A stretch of DNA of 54,224 nt. Origin: Gammaproteobacteria bacterium 50_400_T64. Its GTDB lineage: Bacteria > Pseudomonadota > Gammaproteobacteria > Pseudomonadales > Porticoccaceae. A program made the position numbers and the translations under genes. This document shows positions 10,429 to 18,939 of this stretch, piece by piece. Where the stretch lies: positions 2,678-56,901 of the forward strand of contig MAAS01000031.1 in NCBI GenBank assembly GCA_002162755.1, given 5' to 3'. The notes under the pieces were generated by a model that worked only from the letters and a program-made list of their open reading frames with translations, made no database searches and was not told the origin of the DNA. Within the stretch, counting starts at the first letter, position 1. Each line of letters opens with the position of its first letter.

Positions 10429-10565
10429 CTCAAGGTAATCCGAGCTAAAAACCCTCATCCAAATAACTTTAATCGACCCAGAAACAGCAACAATCGCACC
10501 TCTAGGATCAACTTAATCGCCGAGTTCATATACTAACCGCGACACATTCAAAAAAATAAGAAGAT

Positions 10566-10595
10566 GAGCTGTAAAATAGACCTTATATACAGCTC
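10566..10595. repeat. Inverted repeat before the IS30 relic
   Basis: GAGCTGT (10566-10572) and ACAGCTC (10589-10595) with a 16-nt spacer, just before the decayed IS30 transposase frame. It could be a relic of the insertion sequence end or its promoter region. Weak evidence. Confidence 0.25.
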
Positions 10596-10599
10596 ACCT

Positions 10600-10972
10600 A
10601 TGAAGAAAGAGTAACGTTATCGGCCCTGTGCCAGCAAGCCTTTCAGTGCGTGCGATAGCACGTATCTTGAAGCGCCATCCCTCCACATTCGATAGAAGTC
10701 GCTGTCCTGTCACTGACGGTACTTACCAGCCATCTAAAGCACAAAGGCGTACACGGGCAAAGCGTAAACGATCACGGAGAAACAAGCACTACACCAAGAT
10801 GGATTTCTTGTTGATCTGCAAACTACTCAGACAAGCCTGGTCAGCCGAACGAATTGTAGGACACATCAGGCGTTTTCATCTAATGGCACGATGCAAAAAA
10901 CATGAAACGGTTTATCAATATATTTGGCAAAACAAGGCCAACCATGTCTGCATTTTCATGACAAGAAAATGA
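10600..10972 (+). pseudogene. IS30-family transposase, N-terminal relic
   Basis: The frame begins MKKE-stop-RYR (an eroded ..QEERYQI start), then shifts to ASLSVRAIARILKRHPSTFDR, matching the IS30 helix-turn-helix (LSVREIARELGRSPSTVSRE). It continues with TYQPSKAQRRTRAKRKR, LLRQAWSAERIVGHIRRF and HETVYQYIWQNK, all in IS30 order. The DDE catalytic domain is missing. An in-frame stop, at least one frameshift and the loss of the C-terminal two thirds make it non-functional. Confidence 0.75.
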
Positions 10973-11318
10973 GTTACTGCTCCTATTACGTAAACCACTC
11001 TCACAAGCGACACCCGAAATACTCATTTTTCTCTCACTATGGAGGTGGGTAACGCTACGCCCGATCATATCCAGCCCCGTGAACACAGAGGCACTATGGC
11101 TGTATACAACTACGAATAGCAAAGACATTTCCTAAAAGCCGTGAACTCACCGACTGAATAATATTTTGGTTTGATCTGTCATTGGACCCCAGGGTCAAGC
11201 TGACTATTAATCGGCGCGCCAGCCTAAAACGCTAATGGCGGGTGCCAGAAATTCACCTATTAACGCTCGAAGTGCCTAATTCAAATTCTGTAGAGGTGTG
11301 CTGGTAAGCAGAGCACGC
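10973..11318. other. 346-bp gap, no gene recognised
   Basis: Lies between the IS30 relic and the repressor gene. Probably decayed insertion-sequence DNA; I see no readable frame, RNA or convincing repeat. Confidence 0.5.
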
Positions 11319-11540
11319 CTAACCCTCCATCTCAGGCTCTTCATCAGCGATTTCCAAAAGGTCAGAAATCTCACACTTCAGATAGCGGCAAAGAGCTTCC
11401 AGCACATCAAATTCCACCCGCACCGCAGTCTCGTGGTAAAGCCGAGTAATCGTTCCTCGGTTAAGTCCGGTATCCCTTGCCACATCGGCAATTTTCAATT
11501 TCTTCTCGCCCATGATGCGAGACAAGTGGCACTTAAGCAT
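11319..11540 (-). CDS. Cro/C1-type HTH repressor of the element
   Basis: A 73-aa single-domain XRE protein. The helix-turn-helix is KLKIADVARDTGLNRGTITRL (residues about 15-35, given here in part), followed by VEFDVLEALCRYLKCEISDLLEI, the typical C-terminal half of the small YozG/Cro-like regulators, and an acidic tail. The ATG at 11540 is preferred to the in-frame TTG 6 bp upstream. It is divergent from the excisionase-integrase genes, the position of an element-encoded repressor; two related 15-bp sites lie in the shared promoter region. Confidence 0.8.
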   Translation of the reverse strand: MLKCHLSRIMGEKKLKIADVARDTGLNRGTITRLYHETAVRVEFDVLEALCRYLKCEISDLLEIADEEPEMEG

Positions 11541-11547
11541 CTTCAAA

Positions 11548-11562
11548 AGACCTTTTTGACCT
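11548..11562. promoter_or_regulatory. Candidate repressor operator 1
   Basis: AGACCTTTTTGACCT, 7 bp before the repressor ATG. Its reverse complement matches 12 of 15 bases of the site at 11620-11634. Likely autoregulation site; inferred. Confidence 0.45.
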
Positions 11563-11619
11563 TCTGCAGCACATTAATGCTTGCCACAGATCATAATAAT
11601 GGGTAAATTGACCTCTAGC

Positions 11620-11634
11620 AGATCAAAAAGACCT
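11620..11634. promoter_or_regulatory. Candidate repressor operator 2
   Basis: AGATCAAAAAGACCT, 33 bp before the excisionase start, a partly symmetric site (AGRTC-N5-GACCT). Together with operator 1 it brackets the divergent promoter region. Inferred. Confidence 0.45.
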
Positions 11635-11667
11635 ACCGCCATCTAACTTGAACACTAGGAAATCATT

Positions 11668-11883
11668 ATGACACGAACCTACCTGACAACCGAAGAGCTT
11701 TCAAAACGCATCAAATACACCCCTCGCACCATACGCAACCAGCTCAAAGACTCCGTCCTACTAGAAGGAGTCCACTACATCAGGCCCTTTGGTGGCCGAA
11801 AGATTCTTTATGTATGGGAAGAAATAGAGGAAGAAATGATTAAGCCCATAAATATCCAAAGATTGATGGCTGGAATTCATTAA
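11668..11883 (+). CDS. Excisionase-like HTH protein
   Basis: A 71-aa protein of the MerR-like/AlpA excisionase type: TYLTTEELSKRIKYTPRTIRNQLKD is a winged-helix recognition region, followed by a hydrophobic VHYIRPFGGRKILYVWEEIEEEM wing. Such proteins bend DNA at att sites and direct excision, and some act as activators. Start ATG with AGGA at suitable spacing. It ends 11 bp before the integrase gene, so the two are one operon. The role comes from fold and position. Confidence 0.75.
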   Translation: MTRTYLTTEELSKRIKYTPRTIRNQLKDSVLLEGVHYIRPFGGRKILYVWEEIEEEMIKPINIQRLMAGIH

Positions 11884-11894
11884 GGGGAAGAGTA

Positions 11895-13076
11895 ATGGGA
11901 ACTGTTAATCAACGTGGTGGAAAGCTATTTATTGATTTTCGCTACCAAGGCATACGCTGCCGAGAATACACAAAGCTTGATGAGGAGCCCAAAAATAGGA
12001 TACGTTTGAAAAAACTAATCGAACGTATCGAAGCAGAAATATTACTTGGCAACTTTGATTATGCCAATTACTTCCCCAACTCTAAGCGAGTCAATGTGTT
12101 CGACAGCATTGATCGGCGTAAAACGAAAAGCCTTGCCTGCACACCAAGCTTTGCCGATTTTACAGAAACCTGGTTTGCCGAGATGAGTGCTGAGTGGCGA
12201 AGCTCTTACACCAAGAGCACGCGACTTACTTTGAATAAATATCTTCTCCCGACATTTGGGGCAGAGTCCATCAATACAATCAAAAAGGCTGATGTGTTGG
12301 CCTTCAGAGCAAAACTGGTCAGTATGCGGGGGGAGAGTCGGACTAAACAAATGTCGGCCTCTCGCATCAATCACATCATGATGCCACTAAGAATGATTTT
12401 AAATGAGGCATCGGACCGCTTTGAATTTGTTACCCCATGGCAAAATATTAAACCCCTAAAGGTTCCTCGCACGGAGGTAGAGCCCTTTGACCTTGACGAA
12501 GTAAACACTATTATCGAACAGGTGCGGTCAGATTTCCGTAGCTACTATACAGTGCGGTTTTTTACTGGGCTGCGCACAGCCGAGATAGACGGCTTAATGT
12601 GGAGCAAGATAGATTTTAAGCGTCGACAAATACTGATTCATCAAACTTGGGTAGAAGGAGAGTTTGTACCCACGAAAAATGATGGCTCCTATCGGGCCGT
12701 TGACATGTCATCAATGGTTTACGAAGCACTGCGCGATCAACATCAGATGACAAAAGATAAACCCTACGTGTTCTGTAACAGCGTTGGCCGCCCACTTACG
12801 CATCAAACGGTAACAAATAAAGTATGGCACCCCTTATTACGCCATCTAGGCTTAAGTAAAAGAAGGCCGTACCAAACACGCCATACCGCAGCAACTCTAT
12901 GGCTGGCTGCAGGTGAGTCTCCAGAATGGATAGCCAAGCAAATGGGCCACAGCAATACTGAGATGTTGTTCAAAGTATACAGCCGCTATGTTCCAAACCT
13001 AACAAGGCAGGATGGTAGTGCGATGGAACGCATGCTGGAGCAACACTCTGAACAAAAAAGTAAAAACAAGGAGTAG
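11895..13076 (+). CDS. int: Tyrosine-type site-specific integrase
   Basis: A 393-aa tyrosine recombinase that should catalyse integration at and excision from tRNA-Leu(CAG). N-terminal arm-binding domain (about 1-65, GTVNQRGGKLFIDFRYQGIRC, DUF3596-like), SAM-like core-binding domain (about 85-185), catalytic domain with Arg in FTGLRTAEIDGL (about 224), RHTAATLW (about 329), GH in KQMGHSNTEM (about 351) and the Tyr in FKVYSRYV (about 361). All key residues are present. RBS AAGGGGAAGAG before the ATG. It reads away from the tRNA, next to attL, and is followed after 3 bp by a small unknown gene. Confidence 0.93.
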   Translation: MGTVNQRGGKLFIDFRYQGIRCREYTKLDEEPKNRIRLKKLIERIEAEILLGNFDYANYFPNSKRVNVFDSIDRRKTKSLACTPSFADFTETWFAEMSAEWRSSYTKSTRLTLNKYLLPTFGAESINTIKKADVLAFRAKLVSMRGESRTKQMSASRINHIMMPLRMILNEASDRFEFVTPWQNIKPLKVPRTEVEPFDLDEVNTIIEQVRSDFRSYYTVRFFTGLRTAEIDGLMWSKIDFKRRQILIHQTWVEGEFVPTKNDGSYRAVDMSSMVYEALRDQHQMTKDKPYVFCNSVGRPLTHQTVTNKVWHPLLRHLGLSKRRPYQTRHTAATLWLAAGESPEWIAKQMGHSNTEMLFKVYSRYVPNLTRQDGSAMERMLEQHSEQKSKNKE

Positions 13077-13079
13077 GAT

Positions 13080-13361
13080 ATGTCGAATGTCATTTATCTT
13101 AGATCAGCACAAAATTCGCAACAGACGAAAGAAGGTACATTTTCATATAGAAAATTAGCGAAAGTACTCTTATTGAAACTAAACCAAGAAAAAGTTGGTT
13201 ATATTGCTACAATTTTAGAGCCCAACGAAGACTTATCAGACATCGACAGCGTTATACACTGGTTGAAATTCAATCAGGAGAGGTTTGACAATCCGCTAGG
13301 TGTCAGCCAGTGTTATGAGTATTTATGTTATGAACTTAATGAGCGAATAGATACTGTTTGA
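13080..13361 (+). CDS. Hypothetical protein, integrase operon
   Basis: A 93-aa protein not recognised. It begins MSNVIYLRSAQ, has a basic helix-prone part (YRKLAKVLLLKLNQEK) and an acidic C-terminal half. It starts 3 bp after the int stop with AAGGAGTAGG as RBS, so it is surely translated from the int message. The short VIYLR start is seen in several small element-borne proteins, but I cannot assign a function. Confidence 0.7.
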   Translation: MSNVIYLRSAQNSQQTKEGTFSYRKLAKVLLLKLNQEKVGYIATILEPNEDLSDIDSVIHWLKFNQERFDNPLGVSQCYEYLCYELNERIDTV

Positions 13362-13444
13362 TACATGACTATTCAAAAAAACACCCTGATTGCCTTGGCG
13401 CTCGGTGCGCTGACGTATAGTAATCGTAATTGATAAATGCGCCA

Positions 13445-13930
13445 ATGATTGAAAACATGTGGGTAATTGATTTTGAAAGTTCCGGATTACATCGATCCAG
13501 CTACCCTATTGAAGTAGGAATGACTAATGGGCAGCAGGAGTACCAGGCTTTAATCTCCCCGATGGCACACTGGGCGTACTGGAGCGATGAGGCTCAACAG
13601 ATTCATGGGATAAGCCGTGGTGAATTATCACTAAATGGCAGACCTTCAGCTGACGTGGCCAATGAGCTAAACAACATACTAAATGGAGACGTAGTATATT
13701 GTGACGCGATAGCTTGGGATGGGTTTTGGGCTAGGGTGCTTTTTTCAGATAACGGCATTCGTCAGAAATTTGATCTTTGCGACATTAGCGATTTAATCAT
13801 AGGTAATGAATTGCTGGCAGAAACTTTTATAAATATAAGGCAGAAATTGATAGACTCAGGTGATTATAAATTACATCGAGCATTGGATGATGCAAGGCTA
13901 CTAAAAGCAGCCCTGAATGATGTTATTTGA
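13445..13930 (+). CDS. DnaQ-like 3'-5' exonuclease (DEDDh)
   Basis: A 161-aa single-domain exonuclease-fold protein. Motif Exo I is VIDFESSGL (D-x-E near residue 10), followed by YPIEVG; the middle has QIHGIS and Exo II DAIAWDGFWARVLF (D near 95); Exo III is HRALDDARLLKAAL (H-x4-D near 145-150). All four acidic residues and the His are in place, so an active nuclease is likely. I chose ATG 13445; a TTG lies 15 bp upstream. Found between the integrase genes and the recombinase cluster; substrate unknown. Confidence 0.8.
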   Translation: MIENMWVIDFESSGLHRSSYPIEVGMTNGQQEYQALISPMAHWAYWSDEAQQIHGISRGELSLNGRPSADVANELNNILNGDVVYCDAIAWDGFWARVLFSDNGIRQKFDLCDISDLIIGNELLAETFINIRQKLIDSGDYKLHRALDDARLLKAALNDVI

Positions 13931-14093
13931 ACTCAGGGAACACTATTAAAATTAACTAACAATAAACAGCCTGCAGATCTCTACGCCTTTCACATCAAAC
14001 AGTCAGGAACAACGCATGCACAAGAAGGCTGATTGCAAGATCAAGTTCGAACTAAAAATGATGTACTATTATCCAAAACCACATAACAATCGC

Positions 14094-14885
14094 TTATGAT
14101 AACGGGAGGTACATTTCTTTTGTTACTCGGTCGACTACTGAGAAATAGGATTCTAGACCGGCATCTTCCCTAATCATTGCATAATCATTTTCAGTAAAGA
14201 AACGCAGGCAATTTAGAATTACAAAACTACCTTTCCTCCTTACTTCTCCACTAAAATAACTTTCACAACTGAACTCGACATAGGGCGATTTAAAGAAATT
14301 ACTTTCAATTTCCTCCCTGACACCAGCCTGCTCGCTAAATTTCGCCTCCAACCCGCGATCAGTTTTACAGCATACAAGCTGGCATAGCGATTTAGAGCGT
14401 GAGATAGAGTCAATCATGAATATTCCATTTTCGTAGACAGCGACATCATTCACTATTTTTTTTATTGGAAAATGAACCGACTGAGATTCCCCATCAATTT
14501 CAACTTCCAACTCTAAGGCATGCTGAACAGATGACAAATTCATGATAAGTGAACGTCCAAATACAGTGTCATTAAGGGGAATACTAAAATATTCAAACAC
14601 CCTATTCAGAACGGCTTCTATTATTTGTTCTCCAGCTGCGATTCCAGGAAATCCAGAAAACTCATCGATCACACGACGTAATTCCCTTATCCTAATATCC
14701 ATAGAAACATGACTGTCAGTATAAATAACAAACGCCGACATTGAAGGAATGGCCACCATCTGTAGCTCTTTGAATATTTGTTTTGCCACTAGATCAGCAA
14801 GCATGAAGGGCTTGTGTTTACTTGTTTCGTTTAGACTCTTGCTCTCGAAAGCATTAAGCCCTACACGTAAGATTGTTCGATCCAT
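14094..14885 (-). CDS. Hypothetical protein
   Basis: A 263-aa protein of no family I recognise, soluble, without membrane segments. It contains SAFVIYTDSHVSMDIRIREL and FPGIAAGEQIIEAVLNRVFEYF and a C-terminal SFVILNCLRFFTENDYAMIRED. It lies downstream of the recombinase pair on the same strand, 259 bp away; it could be a third member of that locus but has its own leader. ATG start; no convincing Shine-Dalgarno. Confidence 0.6.
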   Translation of the reverse strand: MDRTILRVGLNAFESKSLNETSKHKPFMLADLVAKQIFKELQMVAIPSMSAFVIYTDSHVSMDIRIRELRRVIDEFSGFPGIAAGEQIIEAVLNRVFEYFSIPLNDTVFGRSLIMNLSSVQHALELEVEIDGESQSVHFPIKKIVNDVAVYENGIFMIDSISRSKSLCQLVCCKTDRGLEAKFSEQAGVREEIESNFFKSPYVEFSCESYFSGEVRRKGSFVILNCLRFFTENDYAMIREDAGLESYFSVVDRVTKEMYLPLS

Positions 14886-15144
14886 TAGAAATCCTTAGTC
14901 ATTGTAACAAAAGTAAAATGTGAGCGTTTAAAACTCTAGTTTTAAAATCAGCATGAATAAAATACCGACATTAAACCGGAAGAATGCTTTAAACGCAGGA
15001 ATATGATTGACTCTTAACATAAGCACCACATGCAAATACTATTATCGATTTCTGAAGCGCTAAGGACATCAACTACCCACATACTAAAATAATTTAGATA
15101 TCCTCGTTTTCGTTAATAACTTTACTAAATATGATAGTGCCATC

Positions 15145-18100
15145 TCATGAAACACGGGCTCCCGAACAAAGAACGAACATGAGACGATTTATTTGCTTTT
15201 TACTCGTTAACGTTCCAGATAGTTTTCGAATATTCAAAATAATATGCTGCTTTCTATTCTGCGTTCCTTTTTCTAAACTCTGATATTTTGACTTGAAACC
15301 TAATTCCGACAACCCCAATTTATTCAGCCTTCCTCTCACACTAGGATCTTTAATAGCCTGACCTTTAGATTGATAAAAAGCTCTATCTAAAACGACCCCA
15401 ACATCAATCAAGATGCTGACAAACGCAAATAAGTCATAATCATCATCAAAGAAATATTCTGAAGTACTTGAATGATAGGATCGACACCATGCTTGCAGAG
15501 CCTCTTGCAACGCATCAGGTTTATCGACTGCGATTATTTTTTTTAGTGCATTATCAACATTATTCCACTCAACTACGTTACGAAACTCTTCTGCTTGTGG
15601 CTCCGCTATAGCATCGCTTATCGCAAACCGTTCATAACCCGATACCTTTTCCGCTTGTGCTGCCAAATCGACGACAGCATTAACAATGTTTTGGGATAAA
15701 CTCATTCTCTGAGATGTTATGCTGACATCTCGACCATGTACGGCATAATTCGCGAGAAGACTGTGCACAACCACATAAGACAAGTCTTTTGAAACAGGTA
15801 GATAAAGGTCGTCGATAGAAATTTCCAGGGTCTCCACAAGCAGCACCGGCGGAGCTTGTGGATGGACGATTTCTTCCTTTAACCAGCTCAATAAATGGTG
15901 CGCTTCACGAGGCACTGCCAACCGATGACGCTTTTTTCGTATAGCTGCTTCTTTCCGGCCTAAAAGCAACCCCAACAGGCGATCACTTAAAGCGGGCATA
16001 TAGCACTGCGTATCAACCAGACTCATCCAATCGAGGATATGCAGATAACTATGAACGCTGGTACCCATTTCACTATGACCTAGAAGATCACTAATACCTC
16101 TAAGCCCGGTTACGCCTAGTGGCGCGGCTGGCTCTTGCCAACAGGCTGCATTGGTTTGCGTCGGTCGCAGCAAGTTAAAGAGTCCGGATTCTTTGCAGTT
16201 ATGCTTACCCCAAGGGCCATTCAACAACATTAATCGGCATGCGTAAGCATGTCGTAGGTGGTGAAAATGAACACGCCTATCCCCCGAGACGCGCTTAAGC
16301 AGTGCATTAATAATACGACTGACTAAAGTCTCATCGTATTTTTCTTTTAGATATGGATCTATACATAAGAACTCTCCTCCATTACTTTGGTTAACACCCA
16401 TCGTTTCTGGACGAGATAACATTGTCCCTACAAGCTGTTGCTCCTCTAGGGATATATTTTCCATTAACGGCACCATTCTTCTAGCGCTTGCTGATTTGAG
16501 TCTCCGCTCACTATTAGCCTGTACATTAATATAGAGACTAGACGGTGCGCGAAAGATAATGTCTGATTCCAATAGGGCGTATGATTCAGACCAGCGAAGG
16601 CCGAAGCGGTATCCTATGAATAATATCCATGCACAAAATTGATATTCTCGACGAATTTCACCCTGCTCAAGTAAAAACGATAACGCGAGCTGGTATTCTT
16701 TTGGCGTTATAAGATTTGCGTCCACTTTTCCACTGGTATTTTTACTTCCTGCTAGAGCAAAAATATCTGACCAATCAATTGCAGGGGCACGCCAGTTACG
16801 AACCAGGTAATCATGAAAATCATATAGCCTAGCAGCCAGGTTTTTCATCGCACCTATCGTGCTGCCTTCGACCACCTGTAGATAGCACTGCTGCCACTCA
16901 TCTGGATCGAAGTAGAGAACGCCTTCCGACATAAACTGGTGCATTTTATTGACAACGACGCACATATAATCGACGACTGTTTGAGATTGAATGTCGTTAT
17001 TATGCCGAGTTTTATTCTGGCACAGCCATATACCCCAGCAGCTGATAAGCTGCAAAAGAATCGGTAGTTCTTTACTCACCAAAATACCATTCAAGCACGT
17101 TGCTAGGTATGCTTTTTTCTGTCTTACAGATAGTTTTCCATTTCGGAATTTCTGCTTCTTTTTCTGGGTTGACGCATACTTATCAATGGCCTCAACTGTC
17201 AAAATATTGCGAAGATCATGATTAAATTCTGACAGGGATGTCATCCTTTTTGTTTTTACTGAAGAGGTAAGACTAGGTTCATAGCCTGATAGTAATTCAG
17301 GAGTCTGATGAAACTCTAAAAGTGCTCGCCCATAAATGAGGCGCGCATAAACTTTTAAATCGAACGGGGTATACTGCAGAGCACCAGACGAAGCCGCACT
17401 AACTGGGCCTGATGATTCAAATCTACTCAGTGTCTTTGCAATTTTTGAAAGGGTGAGAATGGTTAGTTTTACATTTTTATTTTGAAACCCAAGTCCCTTA
17501 GAAACAACCAGCAACTCTTTTTTTGCAAGTGAACTATCTAGAGAATCTTGTTCAGAAATACGTTTTGATAAAGCGGCTGTAACAGGATCAATGAACAAAA
17601 ACGGACTTCCTACAGTGGGTTCTTTTACACCAACCTGTAGTCCCATCACGCACTTCATTTCAACCAGAACACATGATCCATCAAGAACCTTCATTAGACT
17701 TTTATCGCTAGTTTCAAGAGAAAATAGAGCGAAGCAAAAAACCCTGATAGCGTTCTTCTGATACAGACCTACCTGACATTGGTCTTTCGCTATTTCCTCC
17801 ATATAACTAATGAGATTTTTACGGACCCGAACGGCTTGATTGTAATCATAAACATCTGACCGCTTCCACTGAGTCGCCTCCAGCCTCTCAATCCGCCCCG
17901 ACAAAAAGGTTGTCATCCTCGAGTTATTCTTCAAATATTGTGCAGAATATCTGGTAAAAAGTGCCAATGAATATTTAACCGGCAAGCTGTTTGTACGCAA
18001 CCGGTCTGCAAGTCGATTATAAATATCTTCGATTTGAGCTACTTGTAAATGTTCTTTTTTCTCAAGCTCGAGATCAACTTCTGATAGTAACTCCCTAATA

Positions 18101-18939
18101 AGCACCTTTACCCTATTTCGTTTTACTTCTCGACGCTTAAATCGCGAAACTGAACCCAGTTCCCTATTCAAATTAACAAACCTAGGCAAGCACTGCTCTT
18201 GAGAGAACTGTGGCCTGAAACTGCTCACCCGAGGCCTCCAACCCTCCGCCACTAATGCGTGATTCAAAAATTTATTAATATGCTGTCGTATATCACCATG
18301 AGATTCATGACAAAAATTCCCATTAGGTAGCACACGAGACTCCATATGCCCTAAACAACAAGCAGCTAGCCACGATGGAGCACCTTGGTTGACCAGAGTG
18401 GTTGCAATCCATTTTCTATGTATGTTCGATGGCACGGGCGTGTAGCGATAAAACATTTCACTAATATCAGTATTAGAAACACCCTCAACTCTTTCATTTC
18501 TTATGAAAAAAAATAGAGGCAGTTTTTGCGACTGCCTATAAGCAAGCATTTTCTCAAGCTCAAGCCTCAATTCTGACTGGGTTCGAGGCCTCAAAAATAT
18601 AATTAGATTTTTCAGATGATTAATGTAGTGGGAAATTTGTTCTCGGGCGATATCAGGAAGATACGCGAGCCGGTAGCGACGCGACTCGTTAGTCGCCTTA
18701 TCGTCAACCAATGCCAACCCAGCAGATTCATCCAACTGATATCGATAGCAAAATGGATCTTCTACTGGCCTATGCCCTGTTCCAAAAAGCATCAAGGCTA
18801 ATGTGTATTCAACATAGACATTATGATATTCGATCAGATTCTTGCGATCAGTATTATCGAGCTTGGCTTGTAAACCGGTGCTAATTTTTTCAACCGCATC
18901 GACAGGGGGCTCCCAAAGCCCTTCAATATTCATATCCAT
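15145..18939 (-). CDS. Giant tyrosine recombinase (1264 aa) with two catalytic-like regions
   Basis: About three times the length of a normal integrase. The C-terminal region carries a full active-site set: Arg in FGLRWSES (about 782), HHLRHAYAC (about 892), LLGHSEMG (about 955) and the Tyr in VHSYLH (about 963). The first 230 residues look like a second catalytic half without its own core-binding domain: GTGHRPVED (Arg57), then IHRKWIATTL where Arg175 fits the second Arg but His is replaced, then LGHMES (His198), with no clear Tyr. About 500 residues of helical sequence separate them. It overlaps the 508-aa gene by 10 bp, so the two are translationally coupled. Likely role: recombination of a mobile element nested in the island. 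The double layout is what I see; the function is inferred. Confidence 0.75.
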   Translation of the reverse strand: MDMNIEGLWEPPVDAVEKISTGLQAKLDNTDRKNLIEYHNVYVEYTLALMLFGTGHRPVEDPFCYRYQLDESAGLALVDDKATNESRRYRLAYLPDIAREQISHYINHLKNLIIFLRPRTQSELRLELEKMLAYRQSQKLPLFFFIRNERVEGVSNTDISEMFYRYTPVPSNIHRKWIATTLVNQGAPSWLAACCLGHMESRVLPNGNFCHESHGDIRQHINKFLNHALVAEGWRPRVSSFRPQFSQEQCLPRFVNLNRELGSVSRFKRREVKRNRVKVLIRELLSEVDLELEKKEHLQVAQIEDIYNRLADRLRTNSLPVKYSLALFTRYSAQYLKNNSRMTTFLSGRIERLEATQWKRSDVYDYNQAVRVRKNLISYMEEIAKDQCQVGLYQKNAIRVFCFALFSLETSDKSLMKVLDGSCVLVEMKCVMGLQVGVKEPTVGSPFLFIDPVTAALSKRISEQDSLDSSLAKKELLVVSKGLGFQNKNVKLTILTLSKIAKTLSRFESSGPVSAASSGALQYTPFDLKVYARLIYGRALLEFHQTPELLSGYEPSLTSSVKTKRMTSLSEFNHDLRNILTVEAIDKYASTQKKKQKFRNGKLSVRQKKAYLATCLNGILVSKELPILLQLISCWGIWLCQNKTRHNNDIQSQTVVDYMCVVVNKMHQFMSEGVLYFDPDEWQQCYLQVVEGSTIGAMKNLAARLYDFHDYLVRNWRAPAIDWSDIFALAGSKNTSGKVDANLITPKEYQLALSFLLEQGEIRREYQFCAWILFIGYRFGLRWSESYALLESDIIFRAPSSLYINVQANSERRLKSASARRMVPLMENISLEEQQLVGTMLSRPETMGVNQSNGGEFLCIDPYLKEKYDETLVSRIINALLKRVSGDRRVHFHHLRHAYACRLMLLNGPWGKHNCKESGLFNLLRPTQTNAACWQEPAAPLGVTGLRGISDLLGHSEMGTSVHSYLHILDWMSLVDTQCYMPALSDRLLGLLLGRKEAAIRKKRHRLAVPREAHHLLSWLKEEIVHPQAPPVLLVETLEISIDDLYLPVSKDLSYVVVHSLLANYAVHGRDVSITSQRMSLSQNIVNAVVDLAAQAEKVSGYERFAISDAIAEPQAEEFRNVVEWNNVDNALKKIIAVDKPDALQEALQAWCRSYHSSTSEYFFDDDYDLFAFVSILIDVGVVLDRAFYQSKGQAIKDPSVRGRLNKLGLSELGFKSKYQSLEKGTQNRKQHIILNIRKLSGTLTSKKQINRLMFVLCSGARVS

